Positions 23,465-35,275 of a DNA stretch of 64,000 nucleotides are shown one piece after another. The notes under the pieces were generated by a model, which saw only the letters and a list, made by a program, of their open reading frames with translations, was not told the origin of the DNA and did not search any database. The DNA is from Trichuris trichiura (lineage: Eukaryota; Nematoda; Enoplea; Trichinellida; Trichuridae). A program made the position numbers and the translations under genes. Every line of letters begins with the position of its first letter. Position 1 is the stretch's first letter. The stretch lies in the NCBI GenBank assembly GCA_037903355.1, contig JBAJFE010000004.1:186001-250000 (forward strand). The letters are read 5' to 3'.

Positions 23465-23538
23465 CCGTTGGTAGGGCAATTTGAAGTTTACTTACAGATA
23501 CATCCAACAGGCCAAACCCATGAATCTGAAGATCTACT
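23465..23538 (-). repeat. right inverted terminal repeat of Penelope-like element
   Basis: Reverse complement of 22527..22600 with a few substitutions. A CTGAAGA followed eight bases later by GAAAC (23526-23545) matches the bare core spacing of a hammerhead ribozyme, but stem II would be only about 2 bp and the left copy lacks GAAAC. Confidence 0.8.
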
Positions 23539-23931
23539 ATGAAACTATTCAAGCCTGTTAAAAGACATCCTGTCTTTCGTAACGTTTATTGTTGTTATAA
23601 ACGTACCTGACAGAGCTTTCGAATCCTGCCTTGACCCGTCTTCAGCGTAAACAGTGTCCGCTGTCAGGCCACTCTCCCTGGTCCAACCCTATCCGACCAA
23701 CTTCGGCAGTGGCCGCAGCTGTCAGCTTTATCTTGGGCAGTTGGGCTTTGGTCCCACCAGATACTCTTTTATCTTTATCGATGATAGGTAACCACTGACA
23801 AGACTTAAAAATTAATTTTTTTGCGTTTTCAAGAATTCATTTAGAACTGCCTGTGACCATGATGTCACAACAGTTTTCTGTTCCCCTGTCACTTACATTT
23901 ACGGAAAAGTAGCTGTAACATCGAGATCGTA

Positions 23932-24003
23932 GGTTCGTAGGCGCAACAGTCTCGCATCTAACTCTGGATTACAAAATTGCATGTTCGAACCACATGCGAG
24001 TTA
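23932..24003 (+). pseudogene. decayed tRNA (Trp-like)
   Basis: Aligns along its length with the tRNA-Trp genes (GGCGCAAC in the D arm, ATCTAACTCTGGATTA in the anticodon arm). It has a B-box-like GTTCGAACC, but the anticodon and acceptor stems carry mismatches or several G-U pairs. Probably not functional. Confidence 0.55.
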
Positions 24004-26072
24004 TTTATGTTCACTGAAGCAAACTGATATGTTATTAATGATAGTATATGACCTAGCGCAGTATTAAGGCTAACGATAAAACGCGTTATTGGCATTGCTA
24101 GTAGCTCAGAGGATATATATAAAGGGAAGATAGGTCATATTCGTATACTGAAACTTCGCTAATTCTGAAGCAATTCTCATTAGCGGTTAGCGTGAGAGGT
24201 CCGCGATGTGCAGACAATTTTAATGCGCTGGTACCGTTTGCTTCGTGGTAGTTTCACTCAAACATTAACTTCCAAAAGGTTTCAGACATCCAGCTGTTTA
24301 TTCATTAATAACATTCTACAGGTGCCAGTTGTTACAGCCGTCGTGACAATTAATAATATCGTTCTCGTCCACATACATTCCGACGACGAACTGGTTAGTT
24401 GTGGAAGTTCGTTACTCTTCCTTCGTTGAGTATGTTCGCTTTTTTCTCTTCTTGTTAAAACTCTAATAGGGCTCTTATTGCGTGCTCGCAGGTTCAGCGA
24501 TTATTGCAGTAATGACAATTTCTTACTTCAGTCAGTAAAATGAATGAATGTACTTAAATAACTTCTCTTTCTACTGTTCAGTAGAGCTTCACCAGCGCTC
24601 CGTTTAACTGTAGTATTTTCTTCATTAAGCGATTTGTACTGATATGCTAAAAAGTTTAAATTTGAGATGAGTAGGTTAGCCGTGTAGATAATTTTAAATG
24701 CTAATCATCCTTGCTGACGATCGATCAAGTTGCTCTACGGCGCTTGGTAGATAGTGAACGCTCTTCGTCTGCTGTCTGACCCGCCACCATGGGTTTACGT
24801 TATAATATACAATGACGCAGGGTCCCTTCATTTTCACCTTCTCCTTAATTCACTATTGTTCGTTTGCGACCGACGGTAGATCACTTTCCATTAATTTTCC
24901 ATCGCTTAATTCCTTTGCTTTAGTTCGTTTCTCTTATTCCGTTTCCGTTAGTGCGCTATCTTCCAGATGTTGCGCAACAACGTGAGCTCTTTGGCAGAGG
25001 GAAATTTACGGCAAAGCGATCGATCGTTGGATAAGTGAAACGTTCTCAGCCAGCCCATCACTTATCCGTCAGTTTGCTAGTTTTAGCCTTGTCAGATCAA
25101 TGAAGTTCAATTTTATTCAGTCAGTCTTCAAAGCGGTTTTGGTACCTGCAATTCCTTAGTAATTTTGTCAAATAATTGCCGCTTGTTAGCGTGGATCTTT
25201 CAGAAGATTCAGGGTGGCACATGTCCCTCCTGAAGTGGTGCAGTAAAATTAGATAGCACATGGTCACTATAGCATTGAGAATGCAGTATATTAGTTATCC
25301 TACTGCGGAGGACTGGTAACTGAACTTCATCTTATCACATTACAGGTTTCTTTCTTTCTGGTGTACGGTGGAGAGAAGTCCAGTTAGCCAAGGTGATTCT
25401 ATAAAGCATATACAAAGCTGCTGTACAGTGCTAAGTTTAAAACAAATACCATTCGTATAGGAATATAAACCAACAAAATAGATCTCAAAGTCACATTTGA
25501 CCTATACGTCGGATACAACATTAGATCGTTCCGACGGTTGTGTCGTTCGATTCTCTTGAGTTTTTACAATGCCGGTTCAATTTTCCTGCGAGTCAGTTTA
25601 TGATGATCATGATAGCCTTTGGTTTGCCATTTTCCTTTCACCTAAATACCTCTGTACCAGAGCGGCTATCCAAGGCCTAATTCTAACGGCTTAGGAGATT
25701 AGGAGCTGTGTGAGGCACACGGCCAAAACATTCGCATAAGTAAGGGCAGTTCGAAGTTAACTACGGTACGGTATGTCGAGGTGCAGATAAAATACTCTAG
25801 GATAAAAGCAAAACTTGGCACAAAACGTCGATAGCATGTTCATTTCGATATACCAAGATACCATATGTCCATTTCGATCGATTATGAGTCAACAATGCGA
25901 TCAGAATTCTTTAATGATTATTTGCACGCTGGCTGTAGAAGCCCCCAACCCACGTAGGAGATCTCAAAATCTCGCTTCACCTTGAGGACCACAGATGGAA
26001 GGTTTAATAGACCACCAAAATCTGCTTTATAGGTGTACCAAGCGTGTTAGGCGTCTTTAAGATAGTATGACT

Positions 26073-26165
26073 TTTTGAAAATGTGGTTTCTTGGTACGGG
26101 AGCGTATGTTTTCATAATGCAAAAGTTTTATTACGGAATTTTTCCCGTTTAATGTGATAAATGCT
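26073..26165 (+). repeat. diverged single-arm copy of the 15.8-kb fold-back repeat
   Basis: Shares TTGAAAATGTG, a GTATG-TTTTCATA block and TTTTATTACGG in the same order as 15771..15840, with many substitutions and no inverted partner visible. Confidence 0.4.
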
Positions 26166-26255
26166 TGCATTGGAAATCATAAGTTGAAACGCTGGCTTGT
26201 GCAAGTCTTAGGTAAAAATATTTTTTAGATAATCAATAAGGAAATATAACGCCGC

Positions 26256-26327
26256 GGCCCGTTGGCGCAATGGTAGCGCGTCTGACTCCAGATCAGAAGG
26301 TTGGGTGTTCAAGTCACTCACGGGTCA
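26256..26327 (+). tRNA. tRNA-Trp(CCA)
   Basis: Same cloverleaf as the 19679 copy, with two loop changes (CAATGG in the D loop and TTCAAGT in the T loop). Stems are intact. Confidence 0.92.
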
Positions 26328-27059
26328 TATTTCTTCAGAAAATGTTTACGTTTTCCTTATGAAGAATGTAATCTCTGGCGAACTTTTTCTAAACGTATAC
26401 GTAATTAGAATCCAATTATGTCAATGCAAGCCATTCCGCAGAGGTGGCTAGAGTTCCACTACGCATCTAGTGCGACATGAGCATAGTAAAATGAGAAAGG
26501 AATTACCTGTTGTCGTCAACAGAGCCAGCAAATGGCGAATAGATTAATGTCACAACAGTTCAGCGAATTATAAATTTTAAAAGGGAAACGGGACTTCAGC
26601 GCAAAAAGTGTAGTTTGCATGGCAATGGACTGCCTATATGCTGACGAAGAATAAAATGGGTAAAAATGTGAAAAGAAAAAACAGGAAGAAGGAATTCTAC
26701 GGTTGTGCGCTCATTCTGCGTGGACGATGAAGATGGGAAAAGTATGTCCAGAAAGCTACGCTGCACCGTTTGAAGTTTAATATGCCGGTCGCTTCCTTTA
26801 AAAGGATGTATGGACAAGACAGGACGTAATCGTATACTTTTATCCAGTATCCATAACTCCATGTTAACTATGGTAGTCGAATTTTACAATGCTTTTGTTG
26901 TTCAAGCAGCGGTAGACTTAAGGAAGTGTCGAATATTTTATTAATAGTGGATAGTTTCAACACGTTCTAGCCGCGTAATTCCAAAAAGGGGACTACTGTC
27001 ATGAAACTCTTTTCATGGTATATTATATGGTGAGCGTGGTCTTCCTCAAAAACAGCTTA
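26328..27059. other. intergenic, no gene seen
   Basis: A minus-strand open frame at 26596..26862 (88 codons) has no recognisable feature and is most likely chance. Nothing else is seen. Confidence 0.35.
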
Positions 27060-27545
27060 CATAATTGCCTTACAAAGAGTGTTTTTCATATCTGACTCAA
27101 ACAGAACAAGGATTTTCGTCTATGTATCTTTTATATATTTCAAGGAGCATCCAAATGTGTGTAATCTTTAACTCTTGTTCCAAGTCTTCATTACCATAAA
27201 AACTTCTGTCAGTACAGGAAAAGAAGGCTACATAGAAGAGCTCTATGCTCACAAATGACCCGTGAGTGATTTGAACACCCAACCTTCTGATCTGGAGTCA
27301 GACGCGCTACCATTGCGCCAACGGGCCTGCGACTACCACCTCGAAACAACCTTGAGAAGAATTCTTCCATAGATGACATGAATAGAAACTACCGTTAACT
27401 TATAGGTGCTCAGTGGTTTATTGAAAAAAGTTTTTTGAATACGTCGCGTGGACGAAAGACAGAACTAAAATAGCAGTCAGCTACTGCTGACGCACAAGTA
27501 TTCACTTTTTTGAAACCACTTTTGATGAAACTTAAGTTGACTTCG
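27060..27545 (-). repeat. inverted segmental duplication, copy A
   Basis: About 480 bp that match the reverse complement of roughly 34790..35275 at about 85-90 percent by eye, on both sides of an embedded tRNA-Trp. Shared blocks include CAATAAACCACTGAGCAC and GATGCTCCTTGAAATATAT. Confidence 0.8.
27256..27327 (-). tRNA. tRNA-Trp(CCA)
   Basis: Minus-strand copy with intact acceptor, D, anticodon (CTCCAGA loop) and T arms. It lies within the inverted duplication and is the counterpart of 35003..35074. Confidence 0.92.
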
Positions 27546-27689
27546 TGACTCAGTCAATCCCAATTGAACATTCAGTAAAGTTTTGGCATGTGTACACTGA
27601 CAGCTCGTTAGCTCCCTACTATCACTACTGCTTATTATTTCTACTCTATCTTTTTGGAAGACAAATACACCGTAATGGGACAGATGACT

Positions 27690-27770
27690 TTCATTGAGGA
27701 TCTTTCGCAGTTTTTCCCGTTTTCTGTTTGTACTATCTGTAATTACGCTAAGTGAATGCCCTACCAGCAG
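27690..27770 (+). repeat. single-arm relative of the 17.4-kb palindrome
   Basis: Contains TTTTTCCCGTTTTCTGTTTGT, CTATCTGTAATTA and GCCCTACCAGCAG in the same order as an arm of the palindrome at 17417, with substitutions. It is an old fragment of the Penelope-related repeat family. Confidence 0.5.
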
Positions 27771-29274
27771 ATCAATGAACGATCTATCAGATAATGATGC
27801 AGTATGTAACTAATCTTTTCTTCAGTCCTCAGAACGCTCTAGTTCCGTCGCCAGCTAGACATGGGAACGCCGCAGCTTGCGGCTCTATTACAGCTTACTT
27901 CAAGTACGGCCGGCTTTTCGACATTCAAGGCAAATACGCTAAGCTGCGCATGTTTTAAGGATTTTAAAAATTGATTTCTTCATTTAGAGCAATTTAAGGT
28001 GCCCACTTTCAATTCACATAAGGGAGAAATACAGTCTAAAATGGTTTCCATATTTTCTCCATTTCCTTCCGCACAGTTGTCATTCAGCCAACCATATCGG
28101 CAATCTGTTATAAACAGCAGCGTTGTGGGGATCATTTCCAATAAAAATAGGCTTTTCGCTCTGTTCATTAGTGACGTAACATGATGGATTTTGTGGAAAG
28201 GACGCTGAACAGAAAATAACGAAATTAGTTGAAAAAAGATTTGTCATCTGTAGGAAGCGGCTTGTTCGCAAGCTAAAATGATTACTGTTTTTTGCAAGTC
28301 GGAAAATACCAATTGATTTTTCAAAGAATTGTACTGGCAGAAATAACGCGCGTCAATTCCCTCAGGATATTATGAGAAGTCAAATAACGACTGCTTCAAT
28401 TAGGAAGCACTGCACGTTCTTCTTACTTCTAATATTAAAAAGAAAACCTACGCCTTTTTAAGCCTCCTGCTTTACTGTGTTCGTCATAAATCATCAGCAC
28501 AGAGAGTAACGGTTGCGCGTTTCAACTGCTCATTGCAGCCACTAGTTTTTTGTCAATTCTCGGACAACTTCGGGGAATGCTCGACTTGTTCTACGTGCTT
28601 TGTATTTAAACGCTGTTGGGAAACTCGATTTTTCCTTCTGCTAAACATTAATGGCGTTTTTTCTCCACCCATTAAAGGGAGCAGATAAATCAACGAAAGA
28701 ATGATCGGCGTAGCATGCCACGTTAGCTTGATAGGCAAATCACCAGTAGTGAGATTTATGCCACAAAGAAGCGAACAAATTATCTGAACTTCATTCCATA
28801 TTGACGGCTACAATTTTGTACCCGTACAACCTAACTATGCCAGCTGCAGAGTAAATGGGATCTGCATATGTTTGTTATTACCAGCCCTGGGTGGCTTTCG
28901 GTGCTCATTTGTATTGCACACACAAAAACGACTCCAAGTATGAAACAAGATTAGGTGAGATATGTTATCAACCAACTATTAATATTAATAAAAATTATTT
29001 TCAAACGCTAGATATTACTCAATTATAGTTCTTCATTATTTGCGCGCTTCTAATGAGTGCATCCATGCATTTCTGTTTTATTACAACTTCTCAATGTCAG
29101 TGGCATACTTTAAGTGGTATTTCCATCTCTTTACATTATTGACGTTGGTGCTTTAGTTAGACAGTGTTATCACTATCACAATGGCTGCACAGTGGACCGG
29201 CAACGCTTCCTATGGTATAATTTAAGCGAGAACAATTTTTGACTGCTCGTGGAGTTGCTGAACACTAATAAGAC
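27771..29274. other. intergenic, no gene seen
   Basis: 1.5 kb upstream of the plus-strand 7TM gene. Overlapping open frames on both strands near 27980..28270 have no splice support or family resemblance. The promoter of the receptor is presumably here. Confidence 0.35.
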
Positions 29275-32200
29275 ATGCACACGGTTATCTCCCTGCTGTT
29301 AGCAACAGTTGGTATGCTGGCCAGTGTGAGCAACTTTTTACTTTTTATTGCTTACTTGGCAAAGCCAAGAAAACTGAAGTCCGACCTCTTTATGATGGGT
29401 GAGTATGCTTCCAATATCAATACTTGAAAAAGATAAATAAACTGCTCGAAAAGCTCGTATTTTCACAAAATTGAGTCAGTGATTTCATATACGCCTAATG
29501 TGGATTTGTACTGCTTGTTTTCTAGGCTACATTGTCGAATATTTAAATATCATTTCTGTCATTCTTTGTGCAAAATTGAGCAGGTGTATACTTTTTGACT
29601 GACCTGATGACAGACGCTTGTTAGCAATGCTGAAGAGGAAAAGTTAGCCAAACATGAGATTACTATATCGCATGAATTCTTTTCTTTTCCAAATCATTTA
29701 TAGATAGGACGTTTGCAACAGAGTAATAATAGAACAGATTCACAAAAGTTCAATCTATGTAGGCGTTGAAGAAAAGCAGTAAGGCAAAAAGAAAATAATT
29801 TTGATAATAGGCAAACGCTCATGTTGTTGTCATGACGACGCTGTTTATGGCATCAGACGCGTCCTAAATGTCTAAAATTTTTTCGCTCATTATGCAAATT
29901 AAATGTAACGAACTCGTTAAGACGCAACCTGTATTTCATCGAATTACTAAACTATAGCGAACATTTTAGTTTATATGAGCCGCTTGCTAGGCAGAATGGT
30001 GAATCTGGTGTTATGCTTGCTTCAGGTAATCAGCAAGCACGTTGTTGAATGGATACTTTGGTCTGCTTCAGACGGACTGGTTAAATATTCAAATGAGCGT
30101 AAGACTAGTTAAGTGAAGAAGTTTAAGCGACCTGTGGTGTACATTAGGTTATTCATTATGCCAACATGCAAAATATCGCGTCATTTAGGAGCACAAAGAG
30201 GTAGGGAGACTTAGTATGCGGGTGACAGCTCACTGTTAGCTCTTCTATGGATCGTCATGAACACGCGACACAACGAAAGTTAAAAAAGATTGTAGACTTG
30301 ATTACCATATCGAGGTTGCAGCATTCTGCTTGCCCAGTAAATTATTTCAGTCACTGGCTGAATAAAAAGTCCCCTTACTTTACGCTAATTAAACTTCTTA
30401 GAAGCAGAGTTAACTTCTTTATTAACTTTTAAAGTCAACCAGAAGCCCTACTGAGAAGGATAAAACCATTTATAGTTCTTTTTCTAAAGATATCAGTTAT
30501 CTATATTGAAGGATTAAACAAAAACGTAACTTCACTTTCCCTAGAAGTTACTGGAATGGTATTTCCATTTTTTGAAAGCGCTGACCCTTCTGACGGATGC
30601 TTGATTGCTCATTTTGTGCCCACCTTGAGCGTGCATTCGTTGAAATGCCCAAAAAAGGCAAGCGCTGAACACGATGCAGGCTCAAGCCTGACAGCTTAGT
30701 TGATAAAAGTCTTAGAATTATAACGGTTGAACGTTGACTATTGGCAATCGTGTTGAAGCAATTCAATGCACATTCATAGGCATAGCTTTGTGGCAGTTTC
30801 TTTTTCTAGACAAAACGTAAAAGTTTTGCGAAGTTTTCACGTCAGCATGGTCATGAAGGGACAAAAATTATAGCAGTTAGTTTCCATAAGGATTAGATCA
30901 AACATCTGAAATCCAATGTCGTTTTATCTGGTTAAAATTTTCTGTGAAATGCTTGATCATCCACGAATATGATATTGCTCTCAACGAAGCAAAGGCTTGA
31001 GTCTACATTCCACCATATTTTCCAACGCAACCAACGTTTCAGGCAGAAAGATAGCATAACACCAAAATTAAATGTTTTTTCATTGTCATGAATTTTAGCC
31101 TCTGTAATCTGAGTATATATGGTTGCTCTGGAAAGCTATGCTAGCATAGCCTAAACGCTGGAAGAAAGCAGGTTGACTCTATACAGAGAAATAAGGAATA
31201 CTAACGGGATTCACATTATAACTGCAAAAGTATAACACAAATACATTAATTACAGAAGCTCAAATGTAGGGGATTATTATTAATAATATTATGCAAAGAT
31301 CGGAAGGTCGACGGTAGAATATCCAATTTCAGCGCCGTAGTTTCGTTGTAACTGGATTGTAATTACATAGTGACATTTCTTTTTAGTTAACCGTTGAAGC
31401 TGTTAACTACACTCATGAAATAATATCGATCCGTTATAGAACAACCAATCTCCATATATAGCGACGACGCAGACGAGCTTCTTATGATATATTTCGTTAT
31501 AGTTTTAAGGCTAAGTAAAACAGAGTATTTCCAGCGGTTTCAAATTTAATTTTTAATGAGTTTTCTATTTCAGTCCACGCCATCGGAAGCTCATTAGCCG
31601 GTTTTTCGCATCTAATTGGAAATGTGCAAAGAATTATCACCGACTGCGAAACGGCAGAAATTGAAGTAAAGCAATGCCCGGTTGTTATGCCGCATGTGAC
31701 TCTGCTCTTTTTGAGCGATCCAGCTATAGCCTTTTCAAATCTTTTGATGGGATTCGATTGCTACCTTTCTCTTTCGCCCAATAATACAAAACTAAAAATA
31801 CAAAGGTCTTCTCTTACTCAGATATTTTACGCATGCCTTTCTGCAATTATACTGAACGTGGTAGCTGTATGGTTGATTGCATACTCCAGAAGCGGAGTAT
31901 ATATATCACGATGCTGCTTTGTAGAAGATATTGTACCTCTAGAATATTATGTAACTTTTTATTCTTTTATTACTTTTGCTGGTTTACTTACCGCAACTCT
32001 AATTGCAAAAGCACTAACGACACTCCGTTTGAAAAGAATTACGTCCGCAGCTGTTCAGGAAATCAAGCTGAAAAGGGACGCGACTGTACTAAGAAGAACT
32101 GTTTTCACTATCACTTTCATTCTACTTTTTCAAATTTTGCCTTCCCTCATAGCTATGACAATGAAGATTTGTCATGTCAATTCGCATGACATTAATTGCT

Positions 32201-32340
32201 GTTGGTTAGTATGTGGTACTGCTTATTTGGCTTACGCTTCGTACATATTCGCCAAGGATAAGAAACTGGTCTTATCGTTACTCAATGCTGTTAAAAACCC
32301 CAAGTCGACTATCCACTGCTCTCTCGCGTCAAAGTATTGA
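29275..32340 (+). CDS. 7TM chemoreceptor-like GPCR (paralogue of 13142..14912)
   Basis: Exon 1 is 29275..29398 (TM1, SVSNFLLFIAYLAK, phase 1 donor) and exon 2 is 31574..32340, together 296 aa. Exon 2 encodes the remaining hydrophobic segments. It has GNVQR after TM2, a long loop with conserved cysteines, CCFVEDIVPLEYYV before TM5, a basic third loop (LKRITSAAVQEIKLKRD) and a final TM with YASYIFAKDKK. Exon phase and landmarks match the minus-strand receptor at 13-15 kb. The unusually long 2.2-kb intron may hide further 5' exons, since the extracellular N-terminus predicted here is very short. A ligand cannot be predicted. Confidence 0.68.
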
Positions 32341-32972
32341 CATATAACCATTTGGGAGCATGCGTGCCTGTATGCTGTTTGCATTTTTTGAATACATTTG
32401 TGAGGAAGTAAAAGCAATGCTTTAAAGGAATGCTCGAATGTTAAGATTCAGTGACTTTACAATAGCATATTGAGTACGCCTTAGGCAATTCCTTGAATGC
32501 TGACATCGTTGTATAGTAATCGTACAGGAAGCATCAGTAACTCAATTTAGTAAGTGAAGCAAGAACTGTACAAATCAGAGATCGCAGTGTCAATTAAAGC
32601 TTCGTAATGATTTTGTCTGGTCTTTTATTTTGACCTTTCGCCATTGAAGGAACAATAATATTTCATGAGGAAATTCTGAAAACCATGAAGTACTGCTTTG
32701 TTGGTTAAACTGAGAAACTGTTTGTTGAAGTGTGCGAAAGTAAATATACGCAATGCTGACCTGTTGAAATGTCAACTGCATGCCAATGGACGAGTGCAGT
32801 TTTGTGCCTGTGCCTTAACGTCCGTGGCTGAAGAAGAAAAAAGAACTGTTCCAAAAGTTACGATATGACCTTTCTTTTTGCGGATATTAACAGAAAAGTA
32901 TTATAAATTTATCTGAACCTACGCTTATGAGAATAACTTACCAGAAAACGAAAAAAACTTTAGACAATGTCA
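32341..32972. other. intergenic, no gene seen
   Basis: Spacer between the receptor and a tRNA. No feature recognised. Confidence 0.4.
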
Positions 32973-33044
32973 TGACCCGTGAGTGATTTGAACACCCAAC
33001 CTTCTGATCTGGAGTCAGACGCGCTACCGTTGCGCCAACGGGCC
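32973..33044 (-). tRNA. tRNA-Trp(CCA)
   Basis: Minus-strand copy with a full cloverleaf. Its 3' flank (CATTGTCT...TTTTTT) resembles the 3' flank of the plus-strand copy at 33448, suggesting a local inverted duplication. The T run could terminate Pol III. Confidence 0.92.
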
Positions 33045-33447
33045 TGCCGCCAAACTTTACTACACGTCAGTAAGGGAAAAGCCGGAGAAAAGCATCTGTT
33101 TAATTAAAGGCCACCAGCTGTCCGGAAAGACGAATTGTCGCCACAATGATTAATGTTTCTGCTAATTTTACTTCTTTCCGTCAATTGCCCAATATCGCTT
33201 TTAAACATAGAAAGAAGAGGAATCATATTTCTACCGCTGTCGAGTATTTTAAATGGACGATTAATCAGTACGTCCTATGTTTAGTATAAACAAAGCCTGC
33301 ACTCTTAGACATTCAGTACACAAAGAAAAGCACTATTTGCTCGCACTGGTTCATTCCGCCCTGGGCTATTAAAATGCTCTTGTCATAGCACATTTTAATT
33401 TCTGGTGTTACGACAAAGCCTATTAACTTTGAAGAGGGGTTGTTAGA

Positions 33448-33519
33448 GGCCCATTGGCGCAACGGTAGCGCGTCTGACTCCAGATCAGAAGGTTGGGTGT
33501 TCAAATCACTCACGGGTCA
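33448..33519 (+). tRNA. tRNA-Trp(CCA), acceptor-stem mismatch
   Basis: Same sequence as the other copies except GGCCCAT at the 5' end, which makes an A-C mismatch at acceptor pair 6. Anticodon CCA and the other arms are intact. TTTTTT follows about 20 bp downstream. Confidence 0.88.
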
Positions 33520-33906
33520 TCATCATTGTCTGGAAAGATTTTTTATAGTGTTCAACGAGAATATTATTCAGTATTTTTCATAAACGTAGACTAGAATAAA
33601 ATTATACCGTTACCAAGCGCTTGATATTAATAGGCGACCATAGTTAGGCCATGACATCGTGATGCTTTCATTTATAACAATAAAAGCCAGTTCCTCCTTT
33701 GCTGTTGAAAAGTAGCCTACATTGTCCGTCTCTCTAATTACTCACAGTCGCGAATGAAGTACTGCACGACAACAATAAAAAGTCATTACCCGAACATAAC
33801 TAGTTTAAGACTTCATAAGAGGAACCCGCTGTGCAACGGAACGCTGTCCTTTCGCCAATTGAAATCATTTTGCCCTCTTAGCAAAAAGACACTTAAGCTT
33901 TCAACC

Positions 33907-34217
33907 AGGAAACCGTCTTTCGAATCTTTAGTCATAGGCACTTGCATTTTCAGAGAAAACAATGCTCCCGTTTGATCGACGGTAGAGACAACGGGACTTC
34001 ATTGTTTCAGTCAAGAAAAAAATGCCGACGTACTTCATTACAGCTGCCGTTATTTCAAAGGTTTGGAAGCACGCTCAACGTAGATGATTTGACAACACAG
34101 GAACTAATCCCAAAAATGAAATTATACTACAATAACGAAACAAGAACGTACGGTTACTTAGAAACTTTCCAATTCTACCAACCGCGATTACATAGGAGAA
34201 AGCGTTATCATCTTTGA
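33907..34217 (+). CDS. putative terminal exons of an unidentified basic protein
   Basis: Two segments fit together: an open exon from an acceptor near 33906 ending at G|GTAGAG (about 33982), then, after TTGTTTCAG, 34010..34217 in matching phase 1 to a TGA. The product is basic, with KKKCRR and a C-terminal RLHRRKR, and also has KLYYNNETRTYGY. No known domain is seen. An open frame from 33754 may supply the N-terminus in another frame. It is supported only by phase and splice sites. Confidence 0.3.
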
Positions 34218-34789
34218 AAAATTTCTTTTTTCACTTTGTTTCTTTGATTGCTGTGTCAGTGTTACTATTTTCTATAAACCGGTGTTCTGCCTCTAAAAAA
34301 AGAGCATAATAATGAAGATTAGTTTTGAGCTCTCTAAGTCGGCAGTAGCTGACGCCACGCCCGGTAGGCATTGACCATTCCCCCGAAATTATTAATAGTA
34401 CTTCTCTAGAGGTGGTATAAATACATTGCTCCGGAAGCTAAGATGACGCAACCGTCAACAGGCTATACCACACGTAGGCTAGTGAAAAATACGCCCCAAA
34501 AACTCTAAACTAGCTTTCAATTCTCTTAAGCAATATACAAACAATTCTATTGAAAGCTGGATGCTTGGAAACAAGAGTGCACAGTTACATGGTGCAGCAG
34601 GGCAACTTTTCTGTTGGACAGAAAAAGGCTTATTTAAAGAAAGTGAAGCTTCCTGGTTGACTGCTATCAGACAGCAGTGTATAGGTGATGAATGAGTCAA
34701 TGCGAGCGACGTAAAAAATTAGAAAGTAGACAGCACCTAAAACAAACTGTAATAAACAACGGTCAGTAGAGCATAAGTTTATCGATTAG
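34218..34789. other. intergenic, no gene seen
   Basis: Nothing recognised. Open frames are short and unsupported. Confidence 0.35.
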
Positions 34790-35275
34790 TCAAATTAAGT
34801 TTCGTCAAAACTGGTTCCAAAAAAATGAATAGTCGTGCGTCAGCAGCAGCTGACTGTTATTTTAATTTTCTCTCCTGTCCATACGTTGTTTTCAAAAAAC
34901 CTCTGTCAATAAACCACTGAGCACGTATAAGTTAGCGGTAGGTTCTATTCATGTCATCTATAGAAGAATTCTTCTCAAGGGTCTTTCGAGGTGGTAGTCG
35001 CAGGCCCGTTGGCGCAACGGTAGCGCGTCTGACTCCAGATCAGAAGGTTGGGTGTTCAAATCACTCACGGGTCATCTATGAGCATAGAGCTCCTCTATGT
35101 AGTCTTCTTTTCCTGTACTGACAGATGCTTTTAAGGTAATGAAGACTTGGAATAGGAGTTACAGATTACATACGGTTGGATGCTCCTTGAAATATATAAA
35201 AGATACATAGACGGAAATCCTTGTTCTGTTTGAATCAGATACGGAAAACGCTCTTGTAAGGCAATAAGGCGGTCT
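34790..35275 (+). repeat. inverted segmental duplication, copy B
   Basis: Reverse complement partner of 27060..27545, matching on both sides of the embedded tRNA-Trp. The two copies are 7-8 kb apart in opposite orientation and flank the plus-strand 7TM gene. Confidence 0.8.
35003..35074 (+). tRNA. tRNA-Trp(CCA)
   Basis: Intact cloverleaf, counterpart of 27256..27327 within the inverted duplication. Confidence 0.92.

Larger units (their letters stand above)
23539..26255. other. gene-poor intergenic region
   Basis: 2.7 kb without a convincing gene. It contains the decayed tRNA at 23932 and the diverged repeat at 26073..26165. A hydrophobic open stretch after TTCTACAG at about 24320 (+) recalls a TM1 segment (VVTAVVTINNIVLV) but cannot be tied to a gene. 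Confidence 0.35.

Noticed and set aside
25660..25740. Stretch resembling a class II tRNA D arm (GAGCGGCTATCCAAGGC)
   Set aside because: No proper anticodon loop or B box follows, so the match is probably chance.
33313..33513. Minus-strand open frame of 66 codons
   Set aside because: It is mostly the antisense of the tRNA-Trp at 33448 and carries no protein signal.
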